Below, one piece after another: positions 8,329-18,804 of a stretch of 64,000 bases of DNA. A model generated the notes under the pieces. That model was not told the origin of the DNA. It worked only from the letters and a program-made list of their open reading frames with translations, and made no database searches. The position numbers were made by a program, and so were the translations under genes. Positions within the stretch are counted from its first letter, which is position 1. Each line of letters opens with the position of its first letter. This DNA comes from Conyzicola nivalis (GTDB taxonomy: Bacteria > Actinomycetota > Actinomycetes > Actinomycetales > Microbacteriaceae): positions 1,194,882 to 1,258,881 of the forward strand of contig NZ_BMGB01000001.1 in the NCBI RefSeq assembly GCF_014639655.1, given 5' to 3'.

Positions 8329-11043
8329 CTAGTCGTCCGTGACCGGAGCACTCACGACCGCGCCGGCGCTGCCGGCACGACGCGAGGTGCGCGAGCGGCC
8401 CTGGCCGGGCTGCTTCGGCTCGGGGAGAGCCTCGAGCACGGAGTCGAGGATCTGCTCGGCGTCGCGGTTGTTCATGCGGCGGCTCGCACGGGGTGCCTTC
8501 GTGACCGGGATGTCGAGGATCGCGACGGGGGCGTCGGCCTTCGGCTGTTCGGACTCGGCGGCGGGCGTGGCAGTCTCGGCGGGCGCTGCTGCCTCGGCGA
8601 TCTTGGCCTCGAGCGGGGCGTCGACCTCGGTCGCCTTCTCGGCGATCGTGGACTTCGCCTCCGAGGAAGCGCGTCCGCGGCCGGACCGCGTCCTGGCCTG
8701 CGCGGGCTGTCGCGTCTCTGCGGGCTGCTGGGTCTCGGCGGGCTGCTGGGCTTCGGCGGCGGGTGCCTCGACCGTGGCGGCCGGCTCGACGACCGGCGCG
8801 GACTCGGCCGCGGGCGTCGCCGGGGCCGTCGCGCCGCCGGTGCCCGACTGGGCCGAGACGGTGCGGGCGGCGATCTGCGCGAGAGCGTTGCGGGCGTCGT
8901 CGGTGATGGCGTGCGTGCCGGTGCCCGCCGCCTTGGGCGGGGTGCTCACCTGCGGCTGCTGCTGGTTCTGGCCGCCGTTGTTCTGGCCGCCGTTGCCGCC
9001 GTTTCCGTTGCCGCCGTTGCCGTTGCCCTTGCCACCGCGGCTGCGACGGCCGTTGTTGATCTCGGGCTGGGGCGCCTGCTGGATGCGGTGCTTCGTGACG
9101 GGGTCGTGGTGCACGATCACGCCGCGGCCGGCGCACTGCTCGCACGGCTCGCTGAACGTCTCGAGCAGGCCGAGCCCGAGCTTCTTGCGGGTCATCTGCA
9201 CGAGTCCGAGCGAGGTCACCTCGGCGACCTGGTGCTTGGTGCGGTCGCGGCTGAGGCACTCGACGAGTCGGCGCAGCACGAGGTCGCGGTTCGACTCGAG
9301 CACCATGTCGATGAAGTCGACGACGATGATGCCGCCGATGTCACGCAGACGCAGCTGGCGCACGATCTCTTCGGCCGCCTCGATGTTGTTCTTGGTGACC
9401 GTCTCTTCGAGGTTTCCGCCCGAGCCGACGAACTTGCCGGTGTTGACGTCGACGACGGTCATGGCCTCGGTGCGGTCGATCACGAGCGAACCACCGGAGG
9501 GCAGCCAGACCTTGCGGTCGAGCGCCTTCTCGATCTGCTCGTTGACGCGGTAGGCGTCGAACGGGTCGTTGGTTCCCTCGAAGCGCTCGACCCGGTCGAT
9601 GAGGTCGGGGGCCACTCCGTTGAGGTAGCTCTGGATGATCTCCTGCGCGTCGTCACCGTCGATAACGAGCTTCTGGAAGTCCTCGTTGAAGACGTCGCGG
9701 ATGATCTTGACCAGCAGGTCGGGCTCGGAGTGCAGCAGGGCGGGAGCGTTCGCCGTCTCGATGAGGCGGCTGATCTCGGCCCACTGGCTGGTGAGACGGC
9801 TGACGTCGAGCGTCAGCTGCTCTTCGGTCGCACCCTCGGCCGCCGTGCGCACGATGACGCCGACGTTCTCGGGCAGGACCTCCTTGAGGATCTTCTTGAG
9901 GCGCGCGCGCTCGGTGTCGGGCAGCTTGCGGCTGATCCCGCTCATCGAGCCGTTCGGCACGTAGACGAGGTAGCGGCCGGGCAGCGAGACCTGACTGGTG
10001 AGGCGGGCGCCCTTGTGGCCGATCGGGTCCTTCGTGACCTGCACGAGCACCTTGTCGCCCGGCTTGAGCGCGAGCTCGATGCGGCGGGCCTGGGCCTTGC
10101 CGTCGGCGGAGTTCTCCGCGGCGGCGTCCCAGTCGACCTCGCCCGAGTAGAGCACGGCGTTGCGGCCGCGTCCGATGTCGACGAAGGCCGCCTCCATGCT
10201 CGGCAGCACGTTCTGCACGCGGCCGAGGTACACGTTGCCGATGAGCGACATGTCCTGGCTCTTGGCGACGTAGTGCTCGACGAGAACACCGTCTTCGAGG
10301 ACAGCGATCTGGATGCGCCCGAACTTGGAGCGCACGACCATCACGCGGTCGACGCTCTCACGGCGGGCGAGGAACTCGCTCTCGGTGATCACGGGACGGC
10401 GGCGGCCGGCATCGCGGCCGTCACGGCGGCGCTGCTTCTTGGCCTCGAGGCGGGTGGAGCCCTTGACCCGGGTGGGCTCGTTGCTGAGCACGGGTTCGGG
10501 GCGCGGCTGGCGCACGCGCACGACGGTGCCGGGGGCATCGTCGCCGTCGCGGGCCTCTTCGCCGGGGCGGCGGCGCGAGCGGCGGCGTACGGTGCCCGAC
10601 TCGTCGCCGAGGTCGTTGCTCAGGTCGTCGGCACGGGCGGCCGAGGCCTCCGCGTTGCGGGACTGGCGCGGCTGGCGTGCGGGGGCGCGCTCGGGCAGCA
10701 CCGCGCTCTCCGGCGGCGCCTGGAACAGCAGCGACGTGGTGGGACGGGCGGCACGCTTGGGGGTGTCGTCCGTGTCGGCGTCGGCCGTGTCATCCGCAGT
10801 CTCGGCCGCGGGGGTCTCGGCGACGGCGGGCTTGCGGGTGCGCGTACGCGGGGCGGCCTTCACAACGACCTCGTCGACGATGATGTCGTCGACGGGAGCG
10901 ACCGCGAGGGGCTGCTCGACGGGAGCGGGCTCGGCGACCGGTGCCGCTTCGACGGGTGCGGGCGGCGGGGTCACGGCTGCCTTACGGCTTCCGAATAGTC
11001 CTTTGCGACGCTTGGGCTCGATGTTGTCTTTGTCATTCACCAC
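8329..11043 (-). CDS. rne: ribonuclease E/G
   Basis: Endoribonuclease for mRNA turnover and rRNA/tRNA maturation, 904 residues. A disordered N-terminal arm (about residues 1-235) rich in Arg, Pro and Ala precedes the core. The core has an S1 RNA-binding domain (SLIGNVYLGRVQNVLPSMEA to VTKDPIGHKGARLTSQ), the 5'-sensor/RNase H part, a DNase I-like part with the metal-binding VDVNTGKFVG and GGIIVVDFIDM, and the Zn-link CEQCAGRG. The C-terminal arm holds an Asn/Gly-rich NGGNGNGG tract and Ala/Gln/Pro-rich AETQQP repeats. This is the actinobacterial layout, with the catalytic core in the middle and arms that scaffold a degradosome. Confidence 0.95.
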   Translation of the reverse strand: MVNDKDNIEPKRRKGLFGSRKAAVTPPPAPVEAAPVAEPAPVEQPLAVAPVDDIIVDEVVVKAAPRTRTRKPAVAETPAAETADDTADADTDDTPKRAARPTTSLLFQAPPESAVLPERAPARQPRQSRNAEASAARADDLSNDLGDESGTVRRRSRRRPGEEARDGDDAPGTVVRVRQPRPEPVLSNEPTRVKGSTRLEAKKQRRRDGRDAGRRRPVITESEFLARRESVDRVMVVRSKFGRIQIAVLEDGVLVEHYVAKSQDMSLIGNVYLGRVQNVLPSMEAAFVDIGRGRNAVLYSGEVDWDAAAENSADGKAQARRIELALKPGDKVLVQVTKDPIGHKGARLTSQVSLPGRYLVYVPNGSMSGISRKLPDTERARLKKILKEVLPENVGVIVRTAAEGATEEQLTLDVSRLTSQWAEISRLIETANAPALLHSEPDLLVKIIRDVFNEDFQKLVIDGDDAQEIIQSYLNGVAPDLIDRVERFEGTNDPFDAYRVNEQIEKALDRKVWLPSGGSLVIDRTEAMTVVDVNTGKFVGSGGNLEETVTKNNIEAAEEIVRQLRLRDIGGIIVVDFIDMVLESNRDLVLRRLVECLSRDRTKHQVAEVTSLGLVQMTRKKLGLGLLETFSEPCEQCAGRGVIVHHDPVTKHRIQQAPQPEINNGRRSRGGKGNGNGGNGNGGNGGQNNGGQNQQQPQVSTPPKAAGTGTHAITDDARNALAQIAARTVSAQSGTGGATAPATPAAESAPVVEPAATVEAPAAEAQQPAETQQPAETRQPAQARTRSGRGRASSEAKSTIAEKATEVDAPLEAKIAEAAAPAETATPAAESEQPKADAPVAILDIPVTKAPRASRRMNNRDAEQILDSVLEALPEPKQPGQGRSRTSRRAGSAGAVVSAPVTDD

Positions 11044-11182
11044 TGGCGGTGTACTCCTAGGCCCTGGTGGGAAACCGCGCCGCCCACCGGGTACTCTCTC
11101 GTTCGCGCTACGCCTCAGCGATCACGCTGCAAATTCTTCAGGTCAAGAACCGGCATGGTGTGGCTGGCGACCATTCTCTGGT

Positions 11183-11211
11183 CGTACGTGTCAGTCACGC
11201 GTACGTGTCAG
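11183..11211. repeat. 12-bp direct repeat in the rne upstream region
   Basis: CGTACGTGTCAG occurs at 11183-11194 and 11200-11211, 17 bp apart. The inner TACGTGTCA copies lie on the same DNA face to within about half a turn, so this may be a paired activator or repressor site. No regulator is identified. Confidence 0.45.
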
Positions 11212-11404
11212 CCACTGTCTGCTCTGGTTCTACTGTGTCTGTATTGCACTGCCTGTCACCCAGCGCTCCGGAACTCGCTATCCGACTGACCGGCATCCAC
11301 TCGGATGCTCGGCACTGGCCCGGATTGTCGCCCGGTAAGCCTTCTTTGGCGCCAGTTCGAGCGCGGCTCGGCTGGCTGTATCCGATTATCGCACGCATTC
11401 TCAG

Positions 11405-11432
11405 TTAGACGTGATTCGACGCGTGCCATAAT
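11405..11432 (+). promoter_or_regulatory. promoter for a leaderless VKOR mRNA
   Basis: TTAGAC (11405-11410), 16 bases, then CATAAT (11427-11432). The GTG start codon is at 11439, exactly where transcription should begin, and no Shine-Dalgarno precedes it. Leaderless mRNAs are common in Actinobacteria; this assignment is inferred from spacing only. Confidence 0.45.
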
Positions 11433-11438
11433 CCCAGA

Positions 11439-12038
11439 GTGCCAGAGACCCCCGCTGCCAAGCGTCCCGTCGCGCTCGCGATTTTCCTCATCGTGGCGGG
11501 TGTGGTCGGCTGGTACGCGGCCTTCGCGCTGACCGTGGAGAAGTTCACGACGTTGACCGATCCGACCGAGGCGCTCGGCTGCGATTTCAGCGTGCTCGTG
11601 CAGTGCCGGGCCAACCTCGAGTCGTGGCAGGGGTCGCTGTTCGGCTTCCCGAACCCGATCATCGGGCTCGCGGCCTGGATCGCGCCGATCGTGATCGGCG
11701 TGGCCCTGCTGTCGCGCGCCTCGTTCGCCCGCTGGTTCTGGGTCGCGTTCAACCTCGGGGTCGTCGGGGCGCTGGCCTTCGTCATCTGGCTGATCAACCA
11801 GAGCGTGTTCGTGCTCGGCACGCTCTGCCCGTGGTGCATGGCGACCTGGGCGGCCACGATCCCGCTGTTCTGGACGGTGACGCTGTACAACCTGAAGGAG
11901 GGCAACCTCCCGGTGCCGGCCGGGGCCCGTCGGGTCGCCGACGCCCTGTACGGCTGGGTGCCGGCCATCACCCTCGCGAGCTACCTCGTGGTCGCCGTCG
12001 TCGCGCAGCTGCGCCTCGACGTTCTCGGCAGCTTGTAG
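11439..12038 (+). CDS. vitamin K epoxide reductase (VKOR) family protein
   Basis: A 199-residue membrane protein with about five helices. Conserved cysteines are in LGCDFSVLVQC after the first helix and in the redox motif CPWC (LCPWCMATWAA) between later helices. Bacterial VKORs reoxidise a periplasmic/extracytoplasmic DsbA-like partner and pass electrons to menaquinone. The next gene is such a partner, 91 bp downstream. The GTG at 11439 is the only start that keeps the N-terminal MPETPAAKRP before the first helix. Confidence 0.93.
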   Translation: MPETPAAKRPVALAIFLIVAGVVGWYAAFALTVEKFTTLTDPTEALGCDFSVLVQCRANLESWQGSLFGFPNPIIGLAAWIAPIVIGVALLSRASFARWFWVAFNLGVVGALAFVIWLINQSVFVLGTLCPWCMATWAATIPLFWTVTLYNLKEGNLPVPAGARRVADALYGWVPAITLASYLVVAVVAQLRLDVLGSL

Positions 12039-12129
12039 ACCCGCTCGCGGCACGCTTTCAGCTAGCGCATAGCTGACCGCGCCAGTCTGTGCTGGGCGCC
12101 CACCGGCGGCGCACCATCGAGAGGAACCG

Positions 12130-13005
12130 ATGAGCAACACCGCAGACGGCAAGAAGGCACGGCGTGAACACGCCCGCGAGTTGGCGAGGCAGGAGCGTGA
12201 GACCGCCCAGCGCCGCAGGAAGCGCAACCGGCTGCTCGTGCAGGGTGGGGTCATCGTCGCGCTGCTCGCCGTCGTGACTGTGGTCACGCTGGTGATCGTC
12301 AACGCGACCACCACCACGACGGTGAATCCCAAGAACATGGCGAGCAACGGCATCCTGTTCACCGGCGACGGAACGACACTCGCTCCGGTCACGACAAAGG
12401 CGCTCGCCCTCGACGCCGACCCGGTGCCGACCGACACGTCGAGCCTCGACGCCGCGGTGAACATCGTGACCTACATCGACTACGCCTGCCCGATCTGCCA
12501 GACCTTCGAGACGACGAACGCGGAACAGATCGACGGCTGGGTGACGGCCGGCGAGGCGTCGCTCGAGATCCACCCGATTTCGATCCTCGACCGGGTATCC
12601 CTCGGCACCAAGTACTCGTCGCGAGCGGCGAACGCCGCGGTGTGCGTGGCCAATTACGAGCCCGACCAGTACATGGCGGTCAACGACGCCCTGTTCGCCC
12701 AGCAGCCGGAGGAGAACACGAGCGGTCTCGACACCGCGGCCCTGAAAAAGCTGGTGGCGGATGCTGGCGCCGACAGCGACGACGTCGCGTCGTGCATCAA
12801 CGACAAGACGTTCGCGAGCTGGGTGACGAACGCGACCGACCGGGTGACCTCGGGTGAACTCGCGAGCGACACCGTCACCGAGTTCGTCGGGACCCCCACG
12901 GTGCTGGTGAACGGCCAGCTGTACCAGGGCGCCGTCGACGACGCGGAGGCCTTCGCGACCTTCGTCGCACAGGTCGCGGGCGAGGCGACGGCACCGGCCG
13001 AGTAG
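12130..13005 (+). CDS. membrane-anchored DsbA-like thiol oxidoreductase
   Basis: A 291-residue protein with a strongly basic, helical N-terminal cytoplasmic segment (residues 1-35, many Arg), one membrane anchor (about 37-58) and an extracytoplasmic thioredoxin-fold DsbA domain. The active site is CPIC at 120-123 (YIDYACPICQTFE), and the cis-proline loop is VGTPTVLVNG. It resembles actinobacterial DsbF/DsbA-type proteins that introduce disulfides into exported proteins, with the preceding VKOR as recycler. The ATG follows GAGAGGAACCG with a good Shine-Dalgarno. Ends at a strong terminator. Confidence 0.92.
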   Translation: MSNTADGKKARREHARELARQERETAQRRRKRNRLLVQGGVIVALLAVVTVVTLVIVNATTTTTVNPKNMASNGILFTGDGTTLAPVTTKALALDADPVPTDTSSLDAAVNIVTYIDYACPICQTFETTNAEQIDGWVTAGEASLEIHPISILDRVSLGTKYSSRAANAAVCVANYEPDQYMAVNDALFAQQPEENTSGLDTAALKKLVADAGADSDDVASCINDKTFASWVTNATDRVTSGELASDTVTEFVGTPTVLVNGQLYQGAVDDAEAFATFVAQVAGEATAPAE

Positions 13006-13029
13006 CGGCGGCGACGGCAGGTGCGCAGA

Positions 13030-13099
13030 GCAAAAGAGCCGATTCCGGCCAGATGAGCCGTCCGCGGAGGCGTCATCTGGCCGGAATCGGCTCTTTTGC
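13030..13099. terminator. bidirectional terminator with 27-bp perfect inverted repeat
   Basis: Arms 13030-13056 and 13073-13099 are perfect reverse complements over 27 bp, reading GCAAAAGAGCCGATTCCGGC onward, around a 16-nt loop. The outer AAAAG/CTTTT ends give a T-run in both directions. It lies between the convergent DsbA-like gene and ndk, so it can end both transcripts. The arm is unusually long for a plain terminator. Confidence 0.85.
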
Positions 13100-13123
13100 G
13101 GCTGGGTTAGAGCCGAGGCCGGG

Positions 13124-13537
13124 CTAGAACCAGAGGGACAGCTCGCGCTGCGCCGACTCGACCGAGTCGCTGCCGTGCACGAGGTTCTGCTGGACCTTGA
13201 GACCCCAGTCGCGTCCGAGGTCGCCGCGGATCGTGCCTGGCGCCGCGCTGGTGGGGTTGGTCGCACCGGCGAGAGACCGGAAACCCTCGATGACGCCGTT
13301 GCCGGCGACGCGGATCGCGACGATCGGGCCGCTCTCCATGAATTCGACGAGGGGCTCGTAGAACGGCTTTCCCTCGTGCTCTGCGTAGTGCGCGGCCAGC
13401 AGTTCGCGGCTCGCCTCCACGAACTTGATGTCGACCAGCTGGTACCCCTTCGCCTCGATGCGGCGCAGGATCTCGCCGGTCAGGTTGCGGGCTACACCGT
13501 CGGGCTTGACGAGTACGAGTGTTTCTTCGACGCTCAC
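13124..13537 (-). CDS. ndk: nucleoside diphosphate kinase
   Basis: Transfers the gamma phosphate between nucleoside triphosphates and diphosphates through a phosphohistidine. The 137 residues include ETLVLVKPDGVARN, the long helix of the fold, GDLGRDWG near the nucleotide site and NLVHGSDSVESA with the catalytic histidine. The GTG at 13535-13537 overlaps the stop of the DUF4233 gene in a GTGA arrangement, so translation is coupled to the folC cluster. The open frame upstream belongs to the other genes' shadow. Confidence 0.96.
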   Translation of the reverse strand: MSVEETLVLVKPDGVARNLTGEILRRIEAKGYQLVDIKFVEASRELLAAHYAEHEGKPFYEPLVEFMESGPIVAIRVAGNGVIEGFRSLAGATNPTSAAPGTIRGDLGRDWGLKVQQNLVHGSDSVESAQRELSLWF

Positions 13538-13950
13538 GTGATATCTCCTGGGTTGGGGTGTTCGGCCGCGAATGCGGCCTTCTGGTGGTCGATCTGGCGT
13601 CCGCGAACGAAGCAGAAGATCCAGATCGCGACAAAGCAGGCCGCGATGAAGAACATCAGCGGCACGAGGAAACCGGTCGCGAGCAGCACGAGCTGCAGAG
13701 CCCAGCCGAGCCACACGCCCCACGGGTAGCGCAGCAGGCCGCTGGTGAGGAACAGCGCGAGGATGAGCAGCGCTCCCCCGCCGAACGCCAGGCCGGGTTC
13801 GAGCGACCTGAGCCCGTAGACGACCAGCGTGACGAAGAACACGAGCACGGCCTCGAGCGCCAGCACGATCGACAGCAGCATCTCGGTGACCGAGCGCTGT
13901 CTGCGCACGCGTGGCGCGCGGCTGCGGCCGGGGCCGGGCTGCTCGGTCAT
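13534..13950 (-). CDS. DUF4233 domain membrane protein
   Basis: 138 residues with a basic N-terminus (GRSRAPRVRRQRSVTEM) and about four membrane helices. The segments SIVLALEAVLVFFVTLVVYG and LRYPWGVWLGWALQL are typical of DUF4233, a family found almost always between folC and ndk in Actinobacteria. It overlaps folC (ATGA at 13947-13950) and ndk (GTGA). Function unknown; the fixed location suggests a housekeeping membrane role. Confidence 0.9.
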   Translation of the reverse strand: MTEQPGPGRSRAPRVRRQRSVTEMLLSIVLALEAVLVFFVTLVVYGLRSLEPGLAFGGGALLILALFLTSGLLRYPWGVWLGWALQLVLLATGFLVPLMFFIAACFVAIWIFCFVRGRQIDHQKAAFAAEHPNPGDIT

Positions 13951-15461
13951 CGCTTCCACTTGCTCACGGTCGCGAGGGTGATGGCGTCGCCGACGAGGGT
14001 GATCGAGCCGGTGACGAGCACGGCACGCTTCTCGCCCTCGGCCGCCCACTCGCGGGCCGCCTCGAGCGCGGTCTCGGCCGACTCGTCGGTGTAGACCTCC
14101 TCGGTGTACTCGCGCACGATGTAGGCGAGGTCGTCCGCCGCGACGGCGCGGTCCGACTCCGACTGCGTCACGTAGAAACGCGTCGCGATCGGTGCGAGCG
14201 CGGAAACGATGCCGTCGGCGTCCTTGTCCTGCAGCACGCCGATCACCACCGCGACCTCGTCGAACGTGAAGTAACTGCCGATGGCGGCCGCGAGAGCCGC
14301 AGCGCCGTGCGGGTTGTGCGCGGCGTCGACGAGCACGGTCGGCTCGGTGCCGACGATCTGCAGCCGGCCGGGAGACGTCGCGGTCTGCAGCCCCTCGGCG
14401 AGCACGTCGCCGACGAGCGGCTGGCTGCCCCCACCGAGGAACGACTCGACGGCGGCGATCGCGAGCGTGGCGTTCTGCGCCTGGTGGTCGCCGAACATCG
14501 GCAGGAACAGGTCGGGGTAGCTGGCCGCGAGTCCCTTCACCGAGATGACCTGGCCGCCGACGGCCACTGTCGTCGATTCGAGCGAGAACGCGTCGCCCTG
14601 TTGCGCGAACGTGGACTCGGTCAGTTCGGCCGCCCTCTGCAACTCGGCGAGGGCATCCGGGGTCTGCGTCGCAGACACGACGCTGGCGACGGGCTTGATG
14701 ATGCCCGACTTGGTCTTCGCGATCTCGGCCACGGTATTGCCGAGGCGCTGCGTGTGGTCGAGGGCGATCGGCGTGAACACGGCGACCTGGCCGTCGGCGA
14801 CGTTGGTGGAGTCCCACTCGCCGCCCATACCGACCTCGATCACGGCGACGTCGACGGGGGCGTCGGCGAAACTCGCGAAGGCGAGCACGGTGAGGGCCTC
14901 GAAGAAGGTGAGCTCCGACTCGCCCGCGCCCGCGAGTTCCGCGTCGATGAGCAGGAGATAGGGCCGGATGTCTGCCCAATTCTCGACGAGCGCCCGGTTC
15001 GAAATGGGCTGGCCGTCGATCACGATGCGCTCGTTCACGCGCGTGAGGTGCGGGCTCGTGAGGAGACCCGTCTTCAGCCCGTAGGCGCGCAGGATGCTCT
15101 CGGTGATGCGGCTCGTCGAGGTCTTGCCGTTGGTTCCGGCGATGTGGATCACCGGGTAGGCGCGGTGCGGGTCGCCGAGAAGTTCGACGGCGCGGCGGGT
15201 CGGCTCGAGGCGGGGCTGGGGGTTTCCCTCGCCGATGCGGGCGAGCAGTTCGGCGTAGACGTCGTCGGCGCCGGACTGGTACTCGTTGTCGTCGAAGTCG
15301 TACTCGGAGTCGTCGTCGAGGTTGGTGCCCTCGTTGCCGCCCTGGAGGAAGTCGGGCAGTCCGCTTCCGTCGTCGACGAAGTCGGGCTCTTCTTCCGGCT
15401 CGACCTCGCCGCCGTCGTACCCCTGGTAGTCGTTGTCGCCGGGGTTGTCGTTCTTAGACAT
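13947..15461 (-). CDS. folC: bifunctional folylpolyglutamate/dihydrofolate synthase
   Basis: Adds glutamate to folates in the cytoplasm and may also make dihydrofolate from dihydropteroate. 504 residues: an acidic N-terminal extension (about residues 1-65, [16 protein letters not shown] type) precedes the Mur-ligase-like domain, with the P-loop [13 protein letters not shown], the [12 protein letters not shown] segment, the Mg-binding [14 protein letters not shown], the ALDHTQRLG segment and the C-terminal domain beginning near [11 protein letters not shown]. The extension is absent from most family members. Start ATG at 15459-15461, overlapping the ileS end by 8 bp. Confidence 0.94.
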   Translation of the reverse strand: MSKNDNPGDNDYQGYDGGEVEPEEEPDFVDDGSGLPDFLQGGNEGTNLDDDSEYDFDDNEYQSGADDVYAELLARIGEGNPQPRLEPTRRAVELLGDPHRAYPVIHIAGTNGKTSTSRITESILRAYGLKTGLLTSPHLTRVNERIVIDGQPISNRALVENWADIRPYLLLIDAELAGAGESELTFFEALTVLAFASFADAPVDVAVIEVGMGGEWDSTNVADGQVAVFTPIALDHTQRLGNTVAEIAKTKSGIIKPVASVVSATQTPDALAELQRAAELTESTFAQQGDAFSLESTTVAVGGQVISVKGLAASYPDLFLPMFGDHQAQNATLAIAAVESFLGGGSQPLVGDVLAEGLQTATSPGRLQIVGTEPTVLVDAAHNPHGAAALAAAIGSYFTFDEVAVVIGVLQDKDADGIVSALAPIATRFYVTQSESDRAVAADDLAYIVREYTEEVYTDESAETALEAAREWAAEGEKRAVLVTGSITLVGDAITLATVSKWKR

Positions 15462-18400
15462 CTACTGATGCCGCCTTCCACAGATCGATAACCAGTACAC
15501 CAGTGTTCGCGTACTGATGGGGAGTCAGGGTCGTGCGCTGCGAACCGGCCGCTACCTCGGTCGCGGCAGAGACGGCCGGATCGTCGACGAGGATGATCTC
15601 GAACGCGGTAGCGAGCGTGTCGGCGGCGATGGTCGCCTCGAACGCCGTCAGGGCCGCGATGTCGTCGCCGCCGTCGCCGCGGATGGTCATCGAGATGCGG
15701 TCGCTCACGTTGAGCCCGGCGGCCTTGCGGGTGTCCTGCACGGCACGGATGATGTCGCGCGCGAGCCCCTCGGCCTCGAGGTCGGGCGTCGTCTCGGTGT
15801 CGAGGATCACGAAGCCGCCGTCGGCGAGGAACGCGATCGCGTTGGCCTCGTCGGCCGACTGCAGTTCGAGCTCGAACTCGGCGGGCAGCAGTTCGACGCC
15901 GCCGACCACGACGGTGTCGCCCGCCGCCTGCCAGTCCCCCTCACGCGCAGCCTTGATCACGGCCTGCACCTGCTTGCCGATGCGCGGACCCGCGGCGCGG
16001 GAGTTGACGGTGAGCTTCTGCGAGATGCCGAACCGCTCGAAGCTGTCCGGCTCGAGGGCGCTGAACACGACGTCCTTGACGTTGAGCTCCTGCAGCAGGA
16101 TGTCGCTGAACCGGGCAAGGGCCGCGCCGTCGTCGCTCACGACGGTGAGCTGCGCGAGCGGCAGTCGCACGCGGCGGCTCTTCGCCTTGCGCAGCGAGAG
16201 GCCGGCGGACGCGATCGCCCGCACGCGGTCCATCGCGGTGACGAGGGCGTCGTCGGCCGGGAAGGCCTCGGCGTCCGGCCAGTCCTCGAGGTGCACGCTG
16301 CGCCCGGCCGTGAGCCCCCGCCAGATCTCGTCGGAGACGAGCGGGATGATCGGCGCGGCGACACGGGTGAGGGTCTCGAGCACGGTGTACAGCGTGTCGA
16401 ACGACTCGGTGTCGTCGCCGGTCCAGAAACGGTCGCGACTGCGGCGCACATACCAGTTGGTGAGCACGTCACCGAAGTCGCGCAGCTTGAGCGCGGCCGT
16501 GGGGCTGTCGAGGGCCTCGAGCTCGCGCGTCACGTCGACGACGAGCTGGCGCGTCTTGGCCAGCAGGTAGCGGTCGAGCACGTTGGTCGAGTCGGTGCGC
16601 CAGGTGGCGGTGTAATCCGAAGCGTTGGCGTAGAGCGTGAAGAAGTAGTACGTGCTCCACAGCGGAAGCAGGAACTGCCGGGTGCCCTCGCGGATCGCCT
16701 CCTCCGTGACGATCAGATTGCCGCCGCGGATGACGGACGACGACATGAGGAACCAGCGCATAGCATCCGCACCGTCGCGGTCGAAGACCTCGGAGACGTC
16801 CGGGTAGTTGCGCAGGCTCTTCGACATCTTCTGCCCGTCGCTGCCGAGCACGATGCCGTGGCTGATCACGTTCTTGAACGCGGGGCGGTCGAAGAGCGCG
16901 GTCGACAGCGTGTGCAGCGTGTAGAACCAGCCGCGGGTCTGTCCGATGTACTCGACGATGAAGTCGGCGGGGTTGTGCGCCTCGAAGAATTCGCGGTTCT
17001 CGAACGGGTAGTGCACCTGGGCGAACGGCATCGAGCCCGAGTCGAACCACACGTCGAGTACGTCTTCGATGCGGCGCATCGTCGACTGCCCTGTCGGGTC
17101 GTCGGGGTTCGGGCGGGTCAGCTCGTCGATGAACGGGCGGTGCAGGTCGGGTTCACCCTCGGCGTTGAGCGGCAGGCGGCCGAAGTCGGCCCGCAGCTCG
17201 TCGAGCGAACCGTAGACGTCGATGCGCGGGTACTCCGGGTTGTCGCTCTTCCAGATCGGGATCGGGCTGCCCCAGTAGCGGTTGCGCGAGATCGACCAGT
17301 CGCGGGCGTTGCCCACCCACTTGCCGAACTGGCCGTCCTTGACGTTGTCGGGGACCCAGTTGATCTCCTGGTTGAGCTCGCCCATGCGGTCGCGGAACTC
17401 GGGCACGCGCACGAACCAGCTCGACACGGCCTTGTAGATCAGCGGGTTGCGGCAGCGCCAGCAGTGCGGGTAGCTGTGCTCGTAGCTCGCGACGCGCAGC
17501 AGGCGGCCGGCGGCGCGCAGCTGCTGCGTGAGCGGCTTGTTCGCGTCGAAGACCTGCAGTCCGGCGACACCCTCGATGTTGGAGAGGAACTTGCCGCCGT
17601 CGTCGACGGAGATGATGACCGGGATGCCGGCCGCGGCACAGACCAACTGGTCGTCCTCGCCGTAGGCGGGGGCCTGGTGCACGATGCCGGTGCCCTCGCC
17701 GGTGGCGACGTAGTCGGCCACGAGGATCTGCCAGGCGTTCTCGGTGCCGTACTCCTCGGTGTCGGCGTAATAGTCCCAGAGCCGGTCGTACTTCACGCCG
17801 TTCAGTTCGGCGCCGAGCACGGTACGGGATACGGCGGCTTTCGCAGCATCCGCGCTCTCGTATCCGAGGTCCTTGAAGTAGGCGCCGACGGTGTCGAGTG
17901 CGAGCAGGTAGCGCGATTCGCCCTCGACGGTGAGGATGTCGCCGGCTACCGCGCCGCCGACGGTGGTCGCTCCGACCGGCACGTGGTCGGCGGCGCCGTT
18001 CGGGCCGCTCGGCAGCAGCGCGTATTCGATGGCGGGCCCGACGGCCAGCGCCATGTTGGTGGGAAGGGTCCACGGGGTCGTCGTCCAGGCCAGCGCCTTG
18101 ACACCGGTGAGCCCGAGCACCTCGGCCTTGGCGCCGACGAGCGGGAACGTGACCGTGACGGTCTGGTCCTGGCGCATCTTGTAGACGTCGTCGTCCATGC
18201 GCAGCTCGTGGTTCGACAGCGGGGTCTCGTCGTGCCAGCAGTACGGCAGCACGCGGAAGCCCTCGTAGGCGAGGTTCTTGGTGTGCAGCTGCTTGAACGC
18301 CCAGATGACGCTCTCCATAAACGTCACGTCGAGCGTCTTGTAGTCGTTCTCGAAGTCGACCCAGCGCGCCTGGCGGGTGACATACTGCTGCCACTCGTCG

Positions 18401-18804
18401 GTGTACTTGAGCACCGACTCGCGCGCCTTCGCGTTGAACGCCGCGATGCCCATCTCTTCGATCTGGCTCTTCTCGGTGATGCCGAGCTGCCGCATCGCCT
18501 CGAGCTCGGCGGGCAGGCCGTGGGTGTCCCAGCCGAAGCGGCGGTGCACCTGCTTGCCGCGCATCGTCTGGAAGCGCGGGAAGAGGTCTTTGGCGTAACC
18601 GGTGAGCAGGTGGCCGTAGTGCGGCAGTCCGTTGGCGAACGGCGGGCCGTCGTAGAAGACCCACTCGTCGGCGCCCTCGCGCTGTTCGACCGAGGCGAGG
18701 AAGGTGTTGTCGCCCGCCCAGTAGGCGAGCATGCCCTCTTCGATGGCGGGGAAGTTCGGGGACGCGGGAACACCGGCCGTGCTGGCGTTGCGGGGGTAGG
18801 GCAT
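15454..18804 (-). CDS. ileS: isoleucyl-tRNA synthetase
   Basis: Class I synthetase charging tRNA-Ile, 1116 residues. It has the HIGH-type motif HYGH in [15 protein letters not shown], an editing domain in the middle, the KMSKS motif in [15 protein letters not shown], and the C-terminal anticodon-binding helices. The long form with HYGH belongs to the eukaryote-like IleRS type usual in Actinobacteria, many of which resist mupirocin. The ATG at 18802-18804 has a GGAG five bases upstream and starts MPYPRNAST; an earlier in-frame start lies in the T-box leader. First gene of the ileS-folC-DUF4233-ndk operon, controlled by the T-box. Confidence 0.97.
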   Translation of the reverse strand: MPYPRNASTAGVPASPNFPAIEEGMLAYWAGDNTFLASVEQREGADEWVFYDGPPFANGLPHYGHLLTGYAKDLFPRFQTMRGKQVHRRFGWDTHGLPAELEAMRQLGITEKSQIEEMGIAAFNAKARESVLKYTDEWQQYVTRQARWVDFENDYKTLDVTFMESVIWAFKQLHTKNLAYEGFRVLPYCWHDETPLSNHELRMDDDVYKMRQDQTVTVTFPLVGAKAEVLGLTGVKALAWTTTPWTLPTNMALAVGPAIEYALLPSGPNGAADHVPVGATTVGGAVAGDILTVEGESRYLLALDTVGAYFKDLGYESADAAKAAVSRTVLGAELNGVKYDRLWDYYADTEEYGTENAWQILVADYVATGEGTGIVHQAPAYGEDDQLVCAAAGIPVIISVDDGGKFLSNIEGVAGLQVFDANKPLTQQLRAAGRLLRVASYEHSYPHCWRCRNPLIYKAVSSWFVRVPEFRDRMGELNQEINWVPDNVKDGQFGKWVGNARDWSISRNRYWGSPIPIWKSDNPEYPRIDVYGSLDELRADFGRLPLNAEGEPDLHRPFIDELTRPNPDDPTGQSTMRRIEDVLDVWFDSGSMPFAQVHYPFENREFFEAHNPADFIVEYIGQTRGWFYTLHTLSTALFDRPAFKNVISHGIVLGSDGQKMSKSLRNYPDVSEVFDRDGADAMRWFLMSSSVIRGGNLIVTEEAIREGTRQFLLPLWSTYYFFTLYANASDYTATWRTDSTNVLDRYLLAKTRQLVVDVTRELEALDSPTAALKLRDFGDVLTNWYVRRSRDRFWTGDDTESFDTLYTVLETLTRVAAPIIPLVSDEIWRGLTAGRSVHLEDWPDAEAFPADDALVTAMDRVRAIASAGLSLRKAKSRRVRLPLAQLTVVSDDGAALARFSDILLQELNVKDVVFSALEPDSFERFGISQKLTVNSRAAGPRIGKQVQAVIKAAREGDWQAAGDTVVVGGVELLPAEFELELQSADEANAIAFLADGGFVILDTETTPDLEAEGLARDIIRAVQDTRKAAGLNVSDRISMTIRGDGGDDIAALTAFEATIAADTLATAFEIILVDDPAVSAATEVAAGSQRTTLTPHQYANTGVLVIDLWKAASVDV

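Larger units (their letters stand above)
11044..11438. other. 395-bp divergent intergenic region, RNase E/G and VKOR
   Basis: No credible gene. Contains a CGTACGTGTCAG direct repeat (11183-11211) and, at the right end, a promoter placed for a leaderless VKOR transcript. On the minus side it probably holds the rne promoter and a long 5' leader; RNase E mRNAs are commonly autoregulated through their leaders, but no clear -35/-10 pair stands out here. Composition is less GC-biased than in the flanking genes. Confidence 0.5.
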
